Origin: Chryseobacterium sp. CY350
GTDB taxonomy: Bacteria > Bacteroidota > Bacteroidia > Flavobacteriales > Weeksellaceae
Length of the DNA stretch: 64,000 nucleotides
Assembly (NCBI RefSeq): GCF_027945075.1
Contig: NZ_CP116034.1
Coordinates: 682,001 to 746,000 of the forward strand
Reading direction: 5' to 3'
Positions 45,900-55,562 of this stretch are shown here, in pieces (positions within the stretch are counted from its first letter, which is position 1; every line of letters begins with the position of its first letter). Made by a program: the position numbers and the translations under genes. The notes under the pieces are model-generated. The model was not told where the DNA came from. It saw nothing but the letters and a program-made list of their open reading frames with translations, and made no database searches.

Positions 45900-46996
45900 T
45901 GATGAAAAAAGTATTATTTATCGATCGCGACGGAACATTAATTACAGAACCGCTAACAGATTTTCAGGTTGATTCTCTTGAGAAACTTGAATTTTATCCC
46001 GGAGTTTTTCAAAACTTAGCAAAAATTGTAAAGGAATTGGATTACGAATTGGTAATGGTAACGAATCAGGATGGTTTGGGAACTGACAGCTTTCCTTATG
46101 AAGATTTTATAAAACCACAGGAAAAAATGATGAAAGCTTTTGAAAGTGAAGGGATATTTTTCACAGATGTTTTTATTGATAAAAGTTTTGAGCATGAAAA
46201 TTTAAATACAAGAAAGCCGCAAACCGGAATGCTTGGCAAATACGTCTACGGAAATTACGATCTTGAAAATTCATATGTAATCGGTGATAGATTAACAGAT
46301 ATTGAATTAGCAAAAAACTTAGGAACAAAAGCAATTTTTCTTAATGAAACTGAAAACGAAGAAGCTGAATTAACAACGAAAAGCTGGAGCGAAATCTATC
46401 AGTTTTTAAAGCAAATTCCAAGAAAAGCTAACGTTTACAGAAAAACAAATGAAACAGAAATTGAAATTGAAGTTAATCTCGACGGAAGCGGAAATTCTGA
46501 GATTTCGACCGGGCTGCATTTTTTTGACCATATGCTTGAACAGATCTCAAAACACGGAAATTTAGATTTAAAAATTAAAGTGAATGGAGATTTACAAGTT
46601 GATGAGCACCACACAATTGAAGATACTGCGATTGTTTTTGGAGAAGCAATTTTAAAGGCTTTGGGCAAGAAAAAAGGAATTGAAAGATATGGTTTTTTGC
46701 TTCCAATGGATGATTGTCTGTCTCAGGTTGCGATTGATTTCGGAGGAAGGCCGTGGTTGGTTTGGGATGTAGAATTTAAAAGAGAAAAAATTGGTGATGT
46801 ACATTCTGAAATGTTTTTTCACTTTTTTAAATCATTTACAGATTCTTCGAAGTCAAATTTGAATATAAAATCTGAAGGAAATAATGAGCATCACAAGATC
46901 GAGTCTATTTTTAAAGCTTTCGCAAAAGCACTGAAAATGGCTGTCAACCAAACTGATCAAAACTATAATTTACCCTCAACAAAAGGAAGTTTATAA
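45899..46996 (+). CDS. hisB: Bifunctional histidinol-phosphatase / imidazoleglycerol-phosphate dehydratase
   Basis: A 365-residue fusion. The N-terminal HAD phosphatase (about residues 1-165) has [19 protein letters not shown] and the [12 protein letters not shown] motif. The C-terminal dehydratase (about 175-365) has [23 protein letters not shown] and the second manganese-binding HHKIES segment. It catalyses two non-consecutive steps. The ATG at 45899 is one of two adjacent starts (45899 or 45902), and both give a complete protein. Confidence 0.95.
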   Translation: MMKKVLFIDRDGTLITEPLTDFQVDSLEKLEFYPGVFQNLAKIVKELDYELVMVTNQDGLGTDSFPYEDFIKPQEKMMKAFESEGIFFTDVFIDKSFEHENLNTRKPQTGMLGKYVYGNYDLENSYVIGDRLTDIELAKNLGTKAIFLNETENEEAELTTKSWSEIYQFLKQIPRKANVYRKTNETEIEIEVNLDGSGNSEISTGLHFFDHMLEQISKHGNLDLKIKVNGDLQVDEHHTIEDTAIVFGEAILKALGKKKGIERYGFLLPMDDCLSQVAIDFGGRPWLVWDVEFKREKIGDVHSEMFFHFFKSFTDSSKSNLNIKSEGNNEHHKIESIFKAFAKALKMAVNQTDQNYNLPSTKGSL

Positions 46997-47575
46997 ATGA
47001 TTGCAATTATTAAATACAACGGCGGGAATGTACGTTCAGTGCAAAATGCATTAAACAGATTAGGCGAAAAATCTATAGTCACAGATGATTTTGAATTGAT
47101 TCGAAAAGCCGATAAAGTGATTTTTCCGGGCGTCGGTGAAGCTTCTTCTACAATGAAATTACTGAAAGAGAAAGGTTTAGATGAATTGATTCCGAAACTC
47201 ACTCAACCTGTTCTTGGAATTTGTCTCGGAATGCAGTTGATGTGTGGACATAACGAAGAAGGAAATACTATGGGAATGGGAATTTTTGATATAAACGTTA
47301 AAAAATTTCCTTCAGAAAATATCGTTCCGCATATGGGTTGGAATACGCTTATGGATTTGAAATCAACATTGTTCTCTGAGATTTCAGAAAAAGATGATTT
47401 CTATTTTGTTCATAGTTATTTTTGTGAATTATCAGATTTTACAACTGCTGTCTGCGATTATATTTTGCCTTTCAGCGCAACTTTGCAGAAAGATAATTTT
47501 TTCGCAACACAGTTTCACCCTGAAAAATCAGGAAAATCTGGAAGTCTGTTATTGAAAAACTTTTTAAAAATTTAA
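46997..47575 (+). CDS. hisH: Imidazole glycerol phosphate synthase glutaminase subunit
   Basis: A 192-residue class-I glutaminase that makes ammonia for HisF. The catalytic cysteine is C76 in GICLGMQL, with His174 and Glu176 in FHPEKSG. It starts directly after hisB and its last base overlaps hisA. Length is normal. Confidence 0.96.
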   Translation: MIAIIKYNGGNVRSVQNALNRLGEKSIVTDDFELIRKADKVIFPGVGEASSTMKLLKEKGLDELIPKLTQPVLGICLGMQLMCGHNEEGNTMGMGIFDINVKKFPSENIVPHMGWNTLMDLKSTLFSEISEKDDFYFVHSYFCELSDFTTAVCDYILPFSATLQKDNFFATQFHPEKSGKSGSLLLKNFLKI

Positions 47576-48300
47576 TGATGAAAATAATTCCTGCCATAGA
47601 TATCATCGACGGAAAATGTGTAAGGCTATCAAAAGGTGATTACAGCACAAAAAAAATATACAACGAAAATCCTGTAGAAGTTGCCAAAGAATTTGAGAGC
47701 TTTGGAATACAGTTTCTTCACTTAGTTGATCTTGACGGAGCAAAATCCAAACATATCGTCAATCAAAAGGTTTTGGAAAAAATTGCTAGTAAAACTTCAT
47801 TACATATCGATTTTGGAGGTGGATTAAAAACTGAAGAAGATATTGAAACTGCCTTTAATTGTGGTGCAAAGCAAATTACAATTGGAAGCATTGCCGTTCA
47901 AAATCCTGAATTTTGCTATGAAATTATTCACAAATACGGTTCTAAAAAAATAATTCTGGGAGCCGATTGTGAAAACCGAGAAATAAAAACTTCAGGCTGG
48001 CTTGAGGAAAGTGACAGAGATATCATCGATTTTATTCTGCAATATCAAAAATGTAATATTGAGAATGTGATTTGTACAGACATTTCAAAAGACGGAATGT
48101 TGCAAGGTGCATCCACAGAATTGTATCAGGAAATTTTAGTAAAAACACATATAAATCTCATTGCAAGTGGTGGAATCTCGTGTCTCGAAGATGTTTTTAA
48201 AATGAAAGAAATTGGCTGCTCCGGAACGATTATCGGGAAAGCTATTTATGAGAATAAAATATCATTAAATCAACTTCAAAATTTTATTGAAAATGCTTAA
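47575..48300 (+). CDS. hisA: ProFAR isomerase
   Basis: A 241-residue (beta/alpha)8 enzyme that opens the ribose of ProFAR. The acid catalyst in [15 protein letters not shown] and [13 protein letters not shown], and a second aspartate in [12 protein letters not shown] are present. The final [10 protein letters not shown] phosphate-binding loop is also seen. It overlaps hisH by one base and hisF by 8 bases. HisA is about 30 percent similar in layout to HisF, but the C-terminal catalytic aspartate context separates them here. Confidence 0.95.
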   Translation: MMKIIPAIDIIDGKCVRLSKGDYSTKKIYNENPVEVAKEFESFGIQFLHLVDLDGAKSKHIVNQKVLEKIASKTSLHIDFGGGLKTEEDIETAFNCGAKQITIGSIAVQNPEFCYEIIHKYGSKKIILGADCENREIKTSGWLEESDRDIIDFILQYQKCNIENVICTDISKDGMLQGASTELYQEILVKTHINLIASGGISCLEDVFKMKEIGCSGTIIGKAIYENKISLNQLQNFIENA

Positions 48301-49045
48301 AAAAAGAATCATTCCATGTTTGGATATTAAGGATGGAACAACTGTAAAGGGAATTAATTTTGAAGATTTAATTAATGCCGGAAATCCAATTGAGTTGGCT
48401 AAAAAATATGAAAATGAAGGCGCTGATGAATTGGTTTTCCTTGATATTACAGCAACAATCGAAGAACGAAAAACTTTCGTTGAACTCGTAAAAGATATTG
48501 CAAGAGAACTGAGCATTCCATTTACGGTAGGTGGCGGAATTTCTACGGTGGAAGATGTAAGAAAATTGCTTGAAGCGGGAGCCGACAAAATAAGTCTCAA
48601 TTCTTCTGCGGTAAAAAATCCAATGCTAATTTCTGATTTATCCCAAGAATTTGGAAATCAATGTATTGTAGTTGCAATAGATACGAAATTCATCGACAAT
48701 TCTGATCGGGTCTTTGTAAAAGGCGGGAGAGAAAAAACTGCTTTGCAGACCTTAGATTGGGCAAAAAAAGCAGAAGAACTGGGTGCAGGTGAAATTCTTC
48801 TTACCTCAATGGACGGAGACGGAACTAAAAATGGTTTTGATTTAAGATTAACAAAACTGATTTCAGAAAGTATTAATATTCCTGTAATTGCGTCAGGTGG
48901 AGCGGGAAAAATACAAGATTTTGAAGATGTTTTTAATCAGACAAAAGTTACAGGAGCTTTGGCTGCAAGTATTTTTCACTTTAGAGAAATTGGTATCAAT
49001 GAATTAAAAGAAGAATTAAAATTAAAAAAATTAGCAATAAGATGA
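48293..49045 (+). CDS. hisF: Imidazole glycerol phosphate synthase cyclase subunit
   Basis: A 250-residue (beta/alpha)8 cyclase that uses ammonia from HisH to make the imidazole ring. The N-terminus [19 protein letters not shown] is diagnostic, and the second catalytic aspartate appears in [14 protein letters not shown]. The ATG at 48293 overlaps the hisA stop. A TTG six bases upstream is rejected because [11 protein letters not shown] is the conserved start. Confidence 0.96.
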   Translation: MLKKRIIPCLDIKDGTTVKGINFEDLINAGNPIELAKKYENEGADELVFLDITATIEERKTFVELVKDIARELSIPFTVGGGISTVEDVRKLLEAGADKISLNSSAVKNPMLISDLSQEFGNQCIVVAIDTKFIDNSDRVFVKGGREKTALQTLDWAKKAEELGAGEILLTSMDGDGTKNGFDLRLTKLISESINIPVIASGGAGKIQDFEDVFNQTKVTGALAASIFHFREIGINELKEELKLKKLAIR

Positions 49046-49626
49046 TAGATTTTAGTAAAACGAATAGTTTGGTTCCCGTGATCATTCAGGATGACAGAAC
49101 TTTACAGGTTTTGATGTTGGGTTATATGAACGAAGAAGCATTAGAAAAAACAAAAAAAGAAGGCATTGTTACTTTTTTCAGTCGTTCAAAAAACGGATTA
49201 TGGACAAAAGGTGAGGAGTCCGGGAATTTTTTAAAAGTAAAAAATATAGCAATAGATTGTGATCAGGATACGATTTTGATAAAAGCAATACCTGAAAATA
49301 TTGTTTGCCACACCGGAAGTTTCAGTTGTTTCGGAGATAAAGAATCGAAAGGATTTTTGTACGAATTAGAAGAAAAAATTGCCCAAAGGATAGATAACAA
49401 AGTTGAAGAATCCTACACATATTCGCTATACAAAAAAGGGATTAATAAAGTCGCACAAAAAGTAGGAGAGGAAGCAGTAGAAGTGGTGATTGAAGCAAAA
49501 GATAATGATGCAGACCTGTTTAAAAATGAAGCGGCAGATCTTCTTTATCATTTTTTGATTTTACTGAAAGCCAAAAACTTTTCTTTGCAGGAAATCGAAG
49601 AGATTCTGGTGAAGCGCAATCGATAA
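49042..49626 (+). CDS. hisIE: Bifunctional phosphoribosyl-AMP cyclohydrolase / phosphoribosyl-ATP pyrophosphatase
   Basis: A 194-residue fusion. HisI (about residues 1-105) has [13 protein letters not shown], the zinc-ligand motif [11 protein letters not shown] and [10 protein letters not shown]. HisE (about 110-194) has the MazG-like [13 protein letters not shown] and [13 protein letters not shown] metal-binding motifs. It catalyses the second and third steps and closes the operon hisGDCBHAFIE, which is complete. A terminator follows. Confidence 0.96.
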   Translation: MIDFSKTNSLVPVIIQDDRTLQVLMLGYMNEEALEKTKKEGIVTFFSRSKNGLWTKGEESGNFLKVKNIAIDCDQDTILIKAIPENIVCHTGSFSCFGDKESKGFLYELEEKIAQRIDNKVEESYTYSLYKKGINKVAQKVGEEAVEVVIEAKDNDADLFKNEAADLLYHFLILLKAKNFSLQEIEEILVKRNR

Positions 49627-49648
49627 AAAACCTGCAGATGCAGGTTTT
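49627..49648. terminator. Terminator after the histidine operon
   Basis: AAAACCTGCA and TGCAGGTTTT arms with a tight loop, between convergent hisIE and the M28 peptidase gene. Confidence 0.75.
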
Positions 49649-49652
49649 AAAT

Positions 49653-50822
49653 TTATTTTTTAATTACGATTTTTCTGGTCGCGCTTTGGTTTTCCGTTTC
49701 TATTGAGCAAAGATAAACACCATTTGGTAAATCTGAAGTGTTCAATTCAGTTTCATTTTCTTTAGACAAAACTAACTTTCCGGACATGTCTGTGATCTCA
49801 ACTTTAAAATCTTTGATATCTTTTGGCAGTTCTAATTTGACAAAATTCTTGGCTGGATTGGGATAAATCTTTATTGATTCAAGAGAATTGAAAGATGTTT
49901 CGTTGATAGAAAGATTAGTTGTTGCTACTGCAAAATGCTGCAGAGCACCAATTGCCGCTTTACCAACATTAAACACATATGTGGGATCTACATTTACAAA
50001 GGTGTCATTTGATGTATGCTCGTTCATGCTTTGAGGAGTTTCGTAGAAACCGGTAATAATATCTCCTTTAGCTTCAAAAGGCACATAATCGGAAGCATAA
50101 GTATTTGACATTACAGTTTGCAGAGGAGAATAAAGTGAAGTACAAGTTGCCAACTGCTGCGTAAATGTAAGTGATTGCGCATTGTTGCTGGTGAGACCAC
50201 TTTGGTCGCTTTCACATTTTATAAAATTACTAGGTGCAGACAATTTGCCTCCAACTTGATCGATATTGAAAACTACTTTCAAGTTTAATTGTCGTACTCC
50301 ATTTTGAAAAACAACATTATTCACATAGTGATTACTGCCAATTAGTCCCTGTTCCTCACCGGAAAAATGAATAAATTTGATAGAATATTCGGTAGGAATG
50401 TCTTTTAAAATTCTTGCAGCTTCAAGAATAATAGATGTTCCGCTGCCATTATCACTTACGCCAGGACCCACAATAGTGTCATAGTGTCCACAGATAATAA
50501 CATAGATATTTGGATATACGGTTCCGGTTTTCGTTATAATTAAATTTTTTGTTGTATTACCGTTAACCGTAAAGCTGTCTTCAGTTACCTGACTAGCATC
50601 GTAGCCGTAGGTTTGATATTTACTTTTAAGCCAGTTCAAGGTATTATTATTGGCTGCTGAGCCAGAAGTTTTTACACCGTATGACGCAAAATCCTGTAAC
50701 AGGGAAGTTACATTAGCCTGCGTGATCTGATTGACTCTGTTTTGATAAGCCTGAATAAAACTTTGAGCCTGAATATTATAAGATGCTAACGAAAGTAGGA
50801 GTAGAGTAGTTAAATTTTTCAC
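49653..50822 (-). CDS. Secreted M28 zinc peptidase with T9SS sorting tail
   Basis: A 389-residue exported aminopeptidase-like protein. The signal peptide ends near NIQAQ. Zinc ligands lie in the segments IICGHYD, VSDNGSG, SGEEQGL and NIDQVG, with a final histidine in NEHTSND, the order of the M28 family. The last 75 residues from KIYPNPAKNFVKLELP form a type IX sorting domain, so the enzyme is sent across the outer membrane. PorQ of that system is at 9703. A TAnnTTTG box lies upstream. Confidence 0.92.
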   Translation of the reverse strand: MKNLTTLLLLSLASYNIQAQSFIQAYQNRVNQITQANVTSLLQDFASYGVKTSGSAANNNTLNWLKSKYQTYGYDASQVTEDSFTVNGNTTKNLIITKTGTVYPNIYVIICGHYDTIVGPGVSDNGSGTSIILEAARILKDIPTEYSIKFIHFSGEEQGLIGSNHYVNNVVFQNGVRQLNLKVVFNIDQVGGKLSAPSNFIKCESDQSGLTSNNAQSLTFTQQLATCTSLYSPLQTVMSNTYASDYVPFEAKGDIITGFYETPQSMNEHTSNDTFVNVDPTYVFNVGKAAIGALQHFAVATTNLSINETSFNSLESIKIYPNPAKNFVKLELPKDIKDFKVEITDMSGKLVLSKENETELNTSDLPNGVYLCSIETENQSATRKIVIKK

Positions 50823-50848
50823 TTTTTATCAAATAAATTAAGATTTAG

Positions 50849-50856
50849 CAAATGTA
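50849..50856 (-). promoter_or_regulatory. Promoter -7 box of the M28 peptidase gene
   Basis: Minus-strand TACATTTG fits TAnnTTTG, 26 bases before the start at 50822. Confidence 0.6.
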
Positions 50857-50869
50857 GATAAAATAAAAA

Positions 50870-50894
50870 AATCCCGAGCAAAAAACTCGGGATT
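50870..50894 (-). terminator. Terminator after rplT
   Basis: AATCCCGAG/CTCGGGATT arms with a 7-base loop and a minus-strand T run, 26 bases after the rplT stop. Confidence 0.88.
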
Positions 50895-50920
50895 TAATAT
50901 TGATAACAAAAAATTTTACA

Positions 50921-51265
50921 TTATTTTACTTGATCTACAACTGCTTTGAACGCTTCAGGATAGTTCATAGCCAAATCAGCTAAAACTTTTCTGTTTAATT
51001 CAATGTTGTTCTTTTTAAGAGCTCCCATAAACTGAGAGTAAGACATTCCGTGTTCTCTTGCACCAGCGTTGATACGCATAATCCAAAGTGATCTGAAGTT
51101 TCTCTTTTTCTCTTTTCTACCACGGTAAGCATATTGCATTGCTTTATGTACCGCGTTTTTAGCAACAGTCCAAACGTTCTTTCTTCTACCGAAAAAACCT
51201 TTAGCTTGTTTCATTAATTTTTTTCTGCGAGCTCTAGAAGCTACGGCATTTACTGATCTTGGCAT
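50921..51265 (-). CDS. rplT: 50S ribosomal protein L20
   Basis: A 114-residue basic protein needed for early assembly of the large subunit. Its N-terminus [15 protein letters not shown] and the [11 protein letters not shown] segment are typical of L20. It is the last gene of the infC-rpmI-rplT cluster. In E. coli and Bacillus, L20 represses its own operon by binding leader RNA; a possible leader lies upstream of rpmI here. Confidence 0.97.
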   Translation of the reverse strand: MPRSVNAVASRARRKKLMKQAKGFFGRRKNVWTVAKNAVHKAMQYAYRGRKEKKRNFRSLWIMRINAGAREHGMSYSQFMGALKKNNIELNRKVLADLAMNYPEAFKAVVDQVK

Positions 51266-51382
51266 AATTTAAATTGTTTTTTTGAAAAGGGCGGCAAACT
51301 GTTTCATTGCACTTATCTGCACCGTTTCAGGGTTAAAATGTTGAATTGTTATTCTTATAAACCGAAAAATGATTTATAAAAA

Positions 51383-51580
51383 CTACTTAATTGCTAATTG
51401 ACGTTTAACGCTTTTTTCGTCCACTTTAGCTACATAAGAAGTAGTAGTAAGATTTCTCTTCTGCTTAGTTTCTTTTTTAGTCAAGATGTGGCTTTTGTAA
51501 GCATTTTTTCTTTTGATCTTTCCAGAACCGGTAAGAGCAAAACGCTTTTTAGCACCTGATTTCGTTTTTAATTTTGGCAT
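51383..51580 (-). CDS. rpmI: 50S ribosomal protein L35
   Basis: A 65-residue basic protein, [13 protein letters not shown]..., with the usual L35 [14 protein letters not shown] start. It is upstream of rplT, with 117 bases between them, and is preceded by a 292-base region with two -7 boxes and a terminator-like hairpin. Confidence 0.97.
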   Translation of the reverse strand: MPKLKTKSGAKKRFALTGSGKIKRKNAYKSHILTKKETKQKRNLTTTSYVAKVDEKSVKRQLAIK

Positions 51581-51642
51581 TGTTTGCTTTTTTATGTTTT
51601 TGTTATCAATACTATTTTCAATTGTAAAAATATTCCGATCTA

Positions 51643-51688
51643 GAAGTGTACTATGGCTAGCATATATTACACTTTAATTGGTACATAG
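51643..51688 (-). promoter_or_regulatory. Possible structured leader of rpmI-rplT
   Basis: On the minus-strand RNA two pairings are possible in this stretch: CTATG with CATAG (51688-51684 with 51655-51651) and AAGTGTA with TACACTT (51674-51668 with 51650-51644). They interleave, so they would form a pseudoknot or exclude each other. It lies between the proximal promoter and rpmI, where L20 autoregulation would act. Function is not shown. Confidence 0.35.
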
Positions 51689-51705
51689 TTACATTACTAT
51701 ATTTG

Positions 51706-51713
51706 CAAAATTA
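51706..51713 (-). promoter_or_regulatory. Proximal promoter -7 box of rpmI-rplT
   Basis: Minus-strand TAATTTTG matches TAnnTTTG, about 125 bases before rpmI. Confidence 0.5.
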
Positions 51714-51769
51714 ATGACTATCATATTTACCACGATATTCATTGTTATTTTACGCAAATATTTGGTTTG

Positions 51770-51777
51770 CAAAACTA
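51770..51777 (-). promoter_or_regulatory. Distal promoter -7 box of rpmI-rplT
   Basis: Minus-strand TAGTTTTG matches TAnnTTTG. It is just downstream of a terminator-like hairpin, so rpmI-rplT probably has its own transcripts beside read-through from infC. Confidence 0.45.
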
Positions 51778-51791
51778 CGAAAAATAATCAT

Positions 51792-51826
51792 ACAAAAAGA
51801 GACTTTCCGTAGAAAATCTCTTTTGT
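51792..51826 (-). terminator. Terminator-like hairpin after infC
   Basis: Arms ACAAAAAGAGA and TCTCTTTTGT (one bulge) with an intervening loop, ending in T on the minus strand, 46 bases after infC. Confidence 0.65.
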
Positions 51827-51872
51827 ATATTCTCAATGATAATAAGCTTTGAGCTATTATCATATTATTAAA

Positions 51873-52433
51873 CTATTTAGCTGGTTTTTTAGGACTCATC
51901 ATCATGATCATTCTCTTACCTTCAAGTTTAGGTAACTGATCTACTTTCCCAACGTGCTCTAATTCCTGAGCCAATTTAAGAAGTAAAATCTCACCCTGAT
52001 CTTTAAAGATAATTGAACGTCCTTTAAAAAATACGTAGGTTTTCAATTTTGAACCTTCTTCCAAAAACTTTTCAGCATGTTTTTTCTTAAAATCATAATC
52101 GTGCTCGTCTGTCTGAGGTCCGAAACGAATCTCTTTTACAACCACTTTGATCTGTTTTGCTTTAAGCTCTTTGGTTTTTTTCTTTTGCTCGTATAAAAAC
52201 TTTTTGTAGTCTAATATTCTCGCAATGAAAGGTTCAGCCTTGTCTGAAATCACGACCAAATCTAATTCCTGTTCTTTGGCAATTTGTCTCGCTTTGTCAA
52301 TCGGGAAAATTCCCGGTTCTACGTTATCGCCCACTAAACGAAGTTCTCTTACGCGAATCTTATCGTTTATCATGTGTAAGTCCTCCTGTGGTGGACGTCT
52401 CTGTGGGCCTCTGTTGTTAAATCTTTGTGCTAT
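51873..52433 (-). CDS. infC: Translation initiation factor IF-3 (probable AUA start)
   Basis: IF-3 blocks premature subunit joining and checks the start codon. The conserved region begins at [20 protein letters not shown] and includes [20 protein letters not shown] C-domain sequence. The first ATG (52373) starts right at [11 protein letters not shown]. The open frame extends upstream through 20 more codons ([19 protein letters not shown]), a normal Bacteroidota IF-3 N-terminal tail, and the first plausible start there is ATA at 52431-52433. E. coli infC begins with AUU, which IF-3 itself limits, so an AUA start would give the same self-control. If the ATG is used instead, the protein is 166 residues. 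Confidence 0.85.
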   Translation of the reverse strand: MAQRFNNRGPQRRPPQEDLHMINDKIRVRELRLVGDNVEPGIFPIDKARQIAKEQELDLVVISDKAEPFIARILDYKKFLYEQKKKTKELKAKQIKVVVKEIRFGPQTDEHDYDFKKKHAEKFLEEGSKLKTYVFFKGRSIIFKDQGEILLLKLAQELEHVGKVDQLPKLEGKRMIMMMSPKKPAK

Positions 52434-52537
52434 CGCTTTATAATTTTATTGGTTAATAACTAATTTTAATAATTAAGACATTCAGTAATTCAGATTAATT
52501 AATAACTTATTTCTAAATAATAAATCTCTTAATTGTC

Positions 52538-54457
52538 TTATATTGTTGCTTCTTTTTTGAAGTGAGATACAAACTCATCCATACTCATCACTCCAAGATC
52601 GCCTTCTCCACGTCTACGTACAGAAATTGTGCCATCTCTTTCTTCATTTTCTCCTACTACAAGCATAAAAGGAATCTTTTTTAATTCCGCATCACGAATT
52701 TTTTTGCCTGTTTTTTCGTTTCGATCGTCAATCAATCCGCTAATATCGTGATTTTCTAAAAATTCTGAAACTTTTTTAGCATAATCTACATATTTTTCAC
52801 TTATTGGCAATATTGTAAACTGATCCGGGCTTAGCCATAATGGGAAATCTCCGGCAGTATTTTCTAATAAGATCGCAATAAAACGTTCCATAGAACCAAA
52901 TGGAGCTCTGTGAATCATTACAGGTCTGTGCTTCTCATTATCGCTTCCAATATAAGTAAGATCAAATCTTTCCGGCAAGTTGTAATCTACCTGAATCGTT
53001 CCCAACTGCCATTTTCTACCTAAAGCATCTTTTACCATAAAATCCAGTTTAGGACCATAGAATGCAGCTTCACCGTATTCAATTACAGTTTTTAAACCTT
53101 TTTTCTCCGCAGCCTGAATAATTGCACTTTCTGCTTTCTCCCAATTCTCGTCAGATCCTATATATTTTTGTTTATTTTCAGGATCTCTTAACGAAACCTG
53201 AGTCACAAAATCTTCAAATCCTAAAGACTGAAAAACATAAAGGGTAAGATCTATTACTTTTTCAAATTCTTCCGCAAGCTGATCCGGAGTACAGAAAAGG
53301 TGAGCATCATCCTGAGTAAATCCACGAACTCTCGTTAAGCCATGAAGTTCACCGCTTTGCTCATATCTGTACACAGTCCCAAATTCTGCATATCTTTTTG
53401 GTAAATCTCTATAGCTCCATTGTGAAGTTTTGTAAATCTCACAGTGATGCGGACAGTTCATTGGTTTCAATAAAAATTCTTCTCCTTCATTTGGAGTTTT
53501 TATTGGCTGGAAGCTGTCTTCCCCATATTTATCCCAGTGACCGGAAGTTACATACAATTCTTTCGAACCGATGTGAGGAGACATTACAAATTCGTAACCT
53601 CCTTTTTTCTGAGCAACAGAAAGGAAATTCTCTAATTTCTTTCTTAAAGCTGTACCTTTTGGTAACCAAAGTGGTAAACCGGCACCTACTTTTTCTGAGA
53701 AAGCAAAAATCCCTAATTCTTTACCTAATTTTCTATGATCTCTTCTTTTAGCTTCTTCTAATAACTCAAGATATTCGGTCAGTTCTTTCTGTTTTGGGAA
53801 AGAAATACCGTACACTCTTGTTAGCTGAGGGTTTTTCTCATTTCCTCTCCAGTAGGCTCCTGCAGCATTCAGAATCTTCACTGCTTTTACAATTCCTGTA
53901 TTTGGAATGTGACCGCCACGACAAAGATCTGTGAAATTGTCATGTGTAACAAAAGTGATTTCGCCATCGTTAAGATTAGAAATCAATTCTACTTTATAAG
54001 GATTATTTGCATAAGTTTCCAATGCTTCTGCTTTAGAAACCGGATATAATGAAAACGTTGATGCTTTCTTGGCGTTTTCTAAAACTTTCTTTTCTATTTT
54101 ATCAAAATCTTTTTCAGACAAAACTTCGTCACCGAAATCTACATCATAGTAAAATCCGCTTTCGATTGCCGGACCAATTGTTAATTGAGCATGAGGATAA
54201 AATTCAAGGATTGCCTGCGCCAAAAGGTGGGCAGAAGAATGCCAGAAGGCTTTCTTACCAAGATCATCATTCCATGTCAATAGCTGTACCGTAGAATCTG
54301 TGGTGATAGGCGTGGTAACTTCGACTTGTGTGCCGTTTACAACTGCGGAAATGGTATTTCTAGCCAATCCCTCGCTTATCGATTTTGCCACATCCAAAGG
54401 AGTAACTTCTCCTTCAAATTCTTTGATGCTATTGTCTGGAAGTGTAATTTTTATCAT
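52538..54457 (-). CDS. thrS: Threonyl-tRNA synthetase
   Basis: A 639-residue class-II synthetase. It has the N-terminal TGS domain (about 1-60), the editing domain with [10 protein letters not shown] and the RGGHI zinc-site segment, the catalytic core with [11 protein letters not shown] and [16 protein letters not shown], and the C-terminal anticodon-binding domain (about 535-639). It charges tRNA-Thr and edits serine mistakes. It is first in the thrS-infC-rpmI-rplT order. A TAnnTTTG box lies just upstream. Confidence 0.97.
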   Translation of the reverse strand: MIKITLPDNSIKEFEGEVTPLDVAKSISEGLARNTISAVVNGTQVEVTTPITTDSTVQLLTWNDDLGKKAFWHSSAHLLAQAILEFYPHAQLTIGPAIESGFYYDVDFGDEVLSEKDFDKIEKKVLENAKKASTFSLYPVSKAEALETYANNPYKVELISNLNDGEITFVTHDNFTDLCRGGHIPNTGIVKAVKILNAAGAYWRGNEKNPQLTRVYGISFPKQKELTEYLELLEEAKRRDHRKLGKELGIFAFSEKVGAGLPLWLPKGTALRKKLENFLSVAQKKGGYEFVMSPHIGSKELYVTSGHWDKYGEDSFQPIKTPNEGEEFLLKPMNCPHHCEIYKTSQWSYRDLPKRYAEFGTVYRYEQSGELHGLTRVRGFTQDDAHLFCTPDQLAEEFEKVIDLTLYVFQSLGFEDFVTQVSLRDPENKQKYIGSDENWEKAESAIIQAAEKKGLKTVIEYGEAAFYGPKLDFMVKDALGRKWQLGTIQVDYNLPERFDLTYIGSDNEKHRPVMIHRAPFGSMERFIAILLENTAGDFPLWLSPDQFTILPISEKYVDYAKKVSEFLENHDISGLIDDRNEKTGKKIRDAELKKIPFMLVVGENEERDGTISVRRRGEGDLGVMSMDEFVSHFKKEATI

Positions 54458-54481
54458 TGTTTACTACAAAATTTTAAGTTG

Positions 54482-54489
54482 CAAAAATA
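54482..54489 (-). promoter_or_regulatory. Promoter -7 box of thrS
   Basis: Minus-strand TATTTTTG, 24 bases before the thrS start, giving a short leader with no attenuator visible. Confidence 0.6.
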
Positions 54490-54654
54490 CGCATTTTTTA
54501 GTTCTTTAAGAAATAGTAGCTTGATAATTCACAAAAAATACAATTTATTTTAAATTTTGACGTTGAAGACAGTTTGTATGACTCATTAATAATCCTGAAA
54601 GCTGAATAATGAGACTGTAGAAATATATAACAAACATGAAACCCTGCACAGTTC

Positions 54655-54733
54655 GCAGCCCGACTTGAACGGAGCTCTTTTTGTGAAGCGCAGCGAAACA
54701 AAAAAGCGGGAGTGGAAGGCGGAAAAAGCTGCC
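54655..54733. repeat. Structured intergenic element, probably a dispersed flavobacterial repeat
   Basis: This part of the 309-base gap between thrS and the next gene starts GCAGCCCGACTT and ends AAAGCTGCC. GCAGC at 54655-54659 pairs with GCTGC at 54728-54732, and an inner TTTTTGT/ACAAAAA pair closes a loop. It is more GC-rich than the rest of the gap and resembles the palindromic intergenic repeats I know from Chryseobacterium and Flavobacterium genomes. No coding function is seen. The remainder of the gap (54490-54654) has an imperfect inverted repeat but nothing else. Confidence 0.45.
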
Positions 54734-54754
54734 CTGAGAAAAAATGTCAAAAAA

Positions 54755-54778
54755 AATACTAAGCTTTCACTTAGTATT
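54755..54778 (-). terminator. Terminator overlapping the end of the small hydrophilic gene
   Basis: AATACTAAG/CTTAGTATT arms (54755-54763 and 54770-54778) with a minus-strand T run. The stem covers the last three codons and the stop of the gene is in the loop. Confidence 0.75.
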
Positions 54779-54946
54779 ATCTGTTTTTCCTGAATTGTTT
54801 TCTGAAGATTTTTTCACGTCTTCTTTAGCTACATCTGAAGGATTTTGTTTTTCCGAAGATGCGGGAAGGTCACGAAAATCTTCATTTTGTTTCTTAGTTT
54901 CTGCAGAGTTTGCAGATTCTTTCTGGTTCTCGTCTTTAGGATTCAT
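54767..54946 (-). CDS. Small hydrophilic hypothetical protein
   Basis: A 59-residue protein, MNPKDENQKESANSAETK and onward, rich in K, E, N, S and D and low in hydrophobic residues, so it is probably disordered. It begins 10 bases after the DUF4230 gene stop, and its stop falls in a terminator, which fits the last gene of the operon that runs from 56137. It is too short and too plain to name. Confidence 0.6.
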   Translation of the reverse strand: MNPKDENQKESANSAETKKQNEDFRDLPASSEKQNPSDVAKEDVKKSSENNSGKTDNTK

Positions 54947-54956
54947 AATTTCACTT

Positions 54957-55562
54957 TTAGAGTTTTAGAATACCGAGTCGCCCGGTTTCGTCTTCTATGG
55001 TGTAATTCAAAGCCTTTGCCAAAACGAAAATATTGTTTAGATTTTCTAACAATTGCTGCTTTCCGTCATTTTTCAGTTTATTTTGATCAATAGATTTCAG
55101 AGCAGTTTGCTTCGCTTTTTGCTGTACATTCTTTATATCTTTCTCAGAAATTCTGTTTAGAAAAGAATCATCCATCGACTGTATTTCCACACTTGGTGTA
55201 ATCCGGATCTCAGGGTTTGGTAGAGCTGTAATAATTAATTTTTTATTAACAGAATCTACCTCAATTTTCATTTTATTGAGGTCGTACGAAACCTGTGCAT
55301 TGGTCTTAGTATAAGTGATGATGCTGTTGCTTGTCATTTCTCTACCAAAAAATTCGTAACCCATTTTGGTCTTCTGCATCGAAGAAATATCCTGTTCCAA
55401 AACAACCATTTTGTTCATTTTGGAGATTTGATTGGTCAAAATATAATAATCTGATTTTTCGGTTTTCTCACTTATTTTCAGACAAGATCTGAAACTGAAA
55501 AACAGAATCACCATAAGGAGAATTCCTGCAACAAACGGAATAACAAGTTTTAAATTTCTCAA
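54957..55562 (-). CDS. DUF4230-family membrane-anchored protein
   Basis: A 201-residue protein with one N-terminal helix (about residues 8-26) and a DUF4230 domain. Recognisable parts are NKMVVLEQDISSM, SIITYTKTNAQVSYDL, and the VDSVNKKLIITALPNPEI segment. These proteins are thought to be envelope or scaffold-like, but no mechanism is known. Its start overlaps the thioredoxin-like gene's end by 4 bases, so the two are one operon with the small gene downstream. Confidence 0.8.
   Translation of the reverse strand: MRNLKLVIPFVAGILLMVILFFSFRSCLKISEKTEKSDYYILTNQISKMNKMVVLEQDISSMQKTKMGYEFFGREMTSNSIITYTKTNAQVSYDLNKMKIEVDSVNKKLIITALPNPEIRITPSVEIQSMDDSFLNRISEKDIKNVQQKAKQTALKSIDQNKLKNDGKQQLLENLNNIFVLAKALNYTIEDETGRLGILKL

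Noticed and set aside
54498..54701. Open frame on the minus strand in the gap after thrS
   Set aside because: It covers the structured repeat and shows no protein-like composition.
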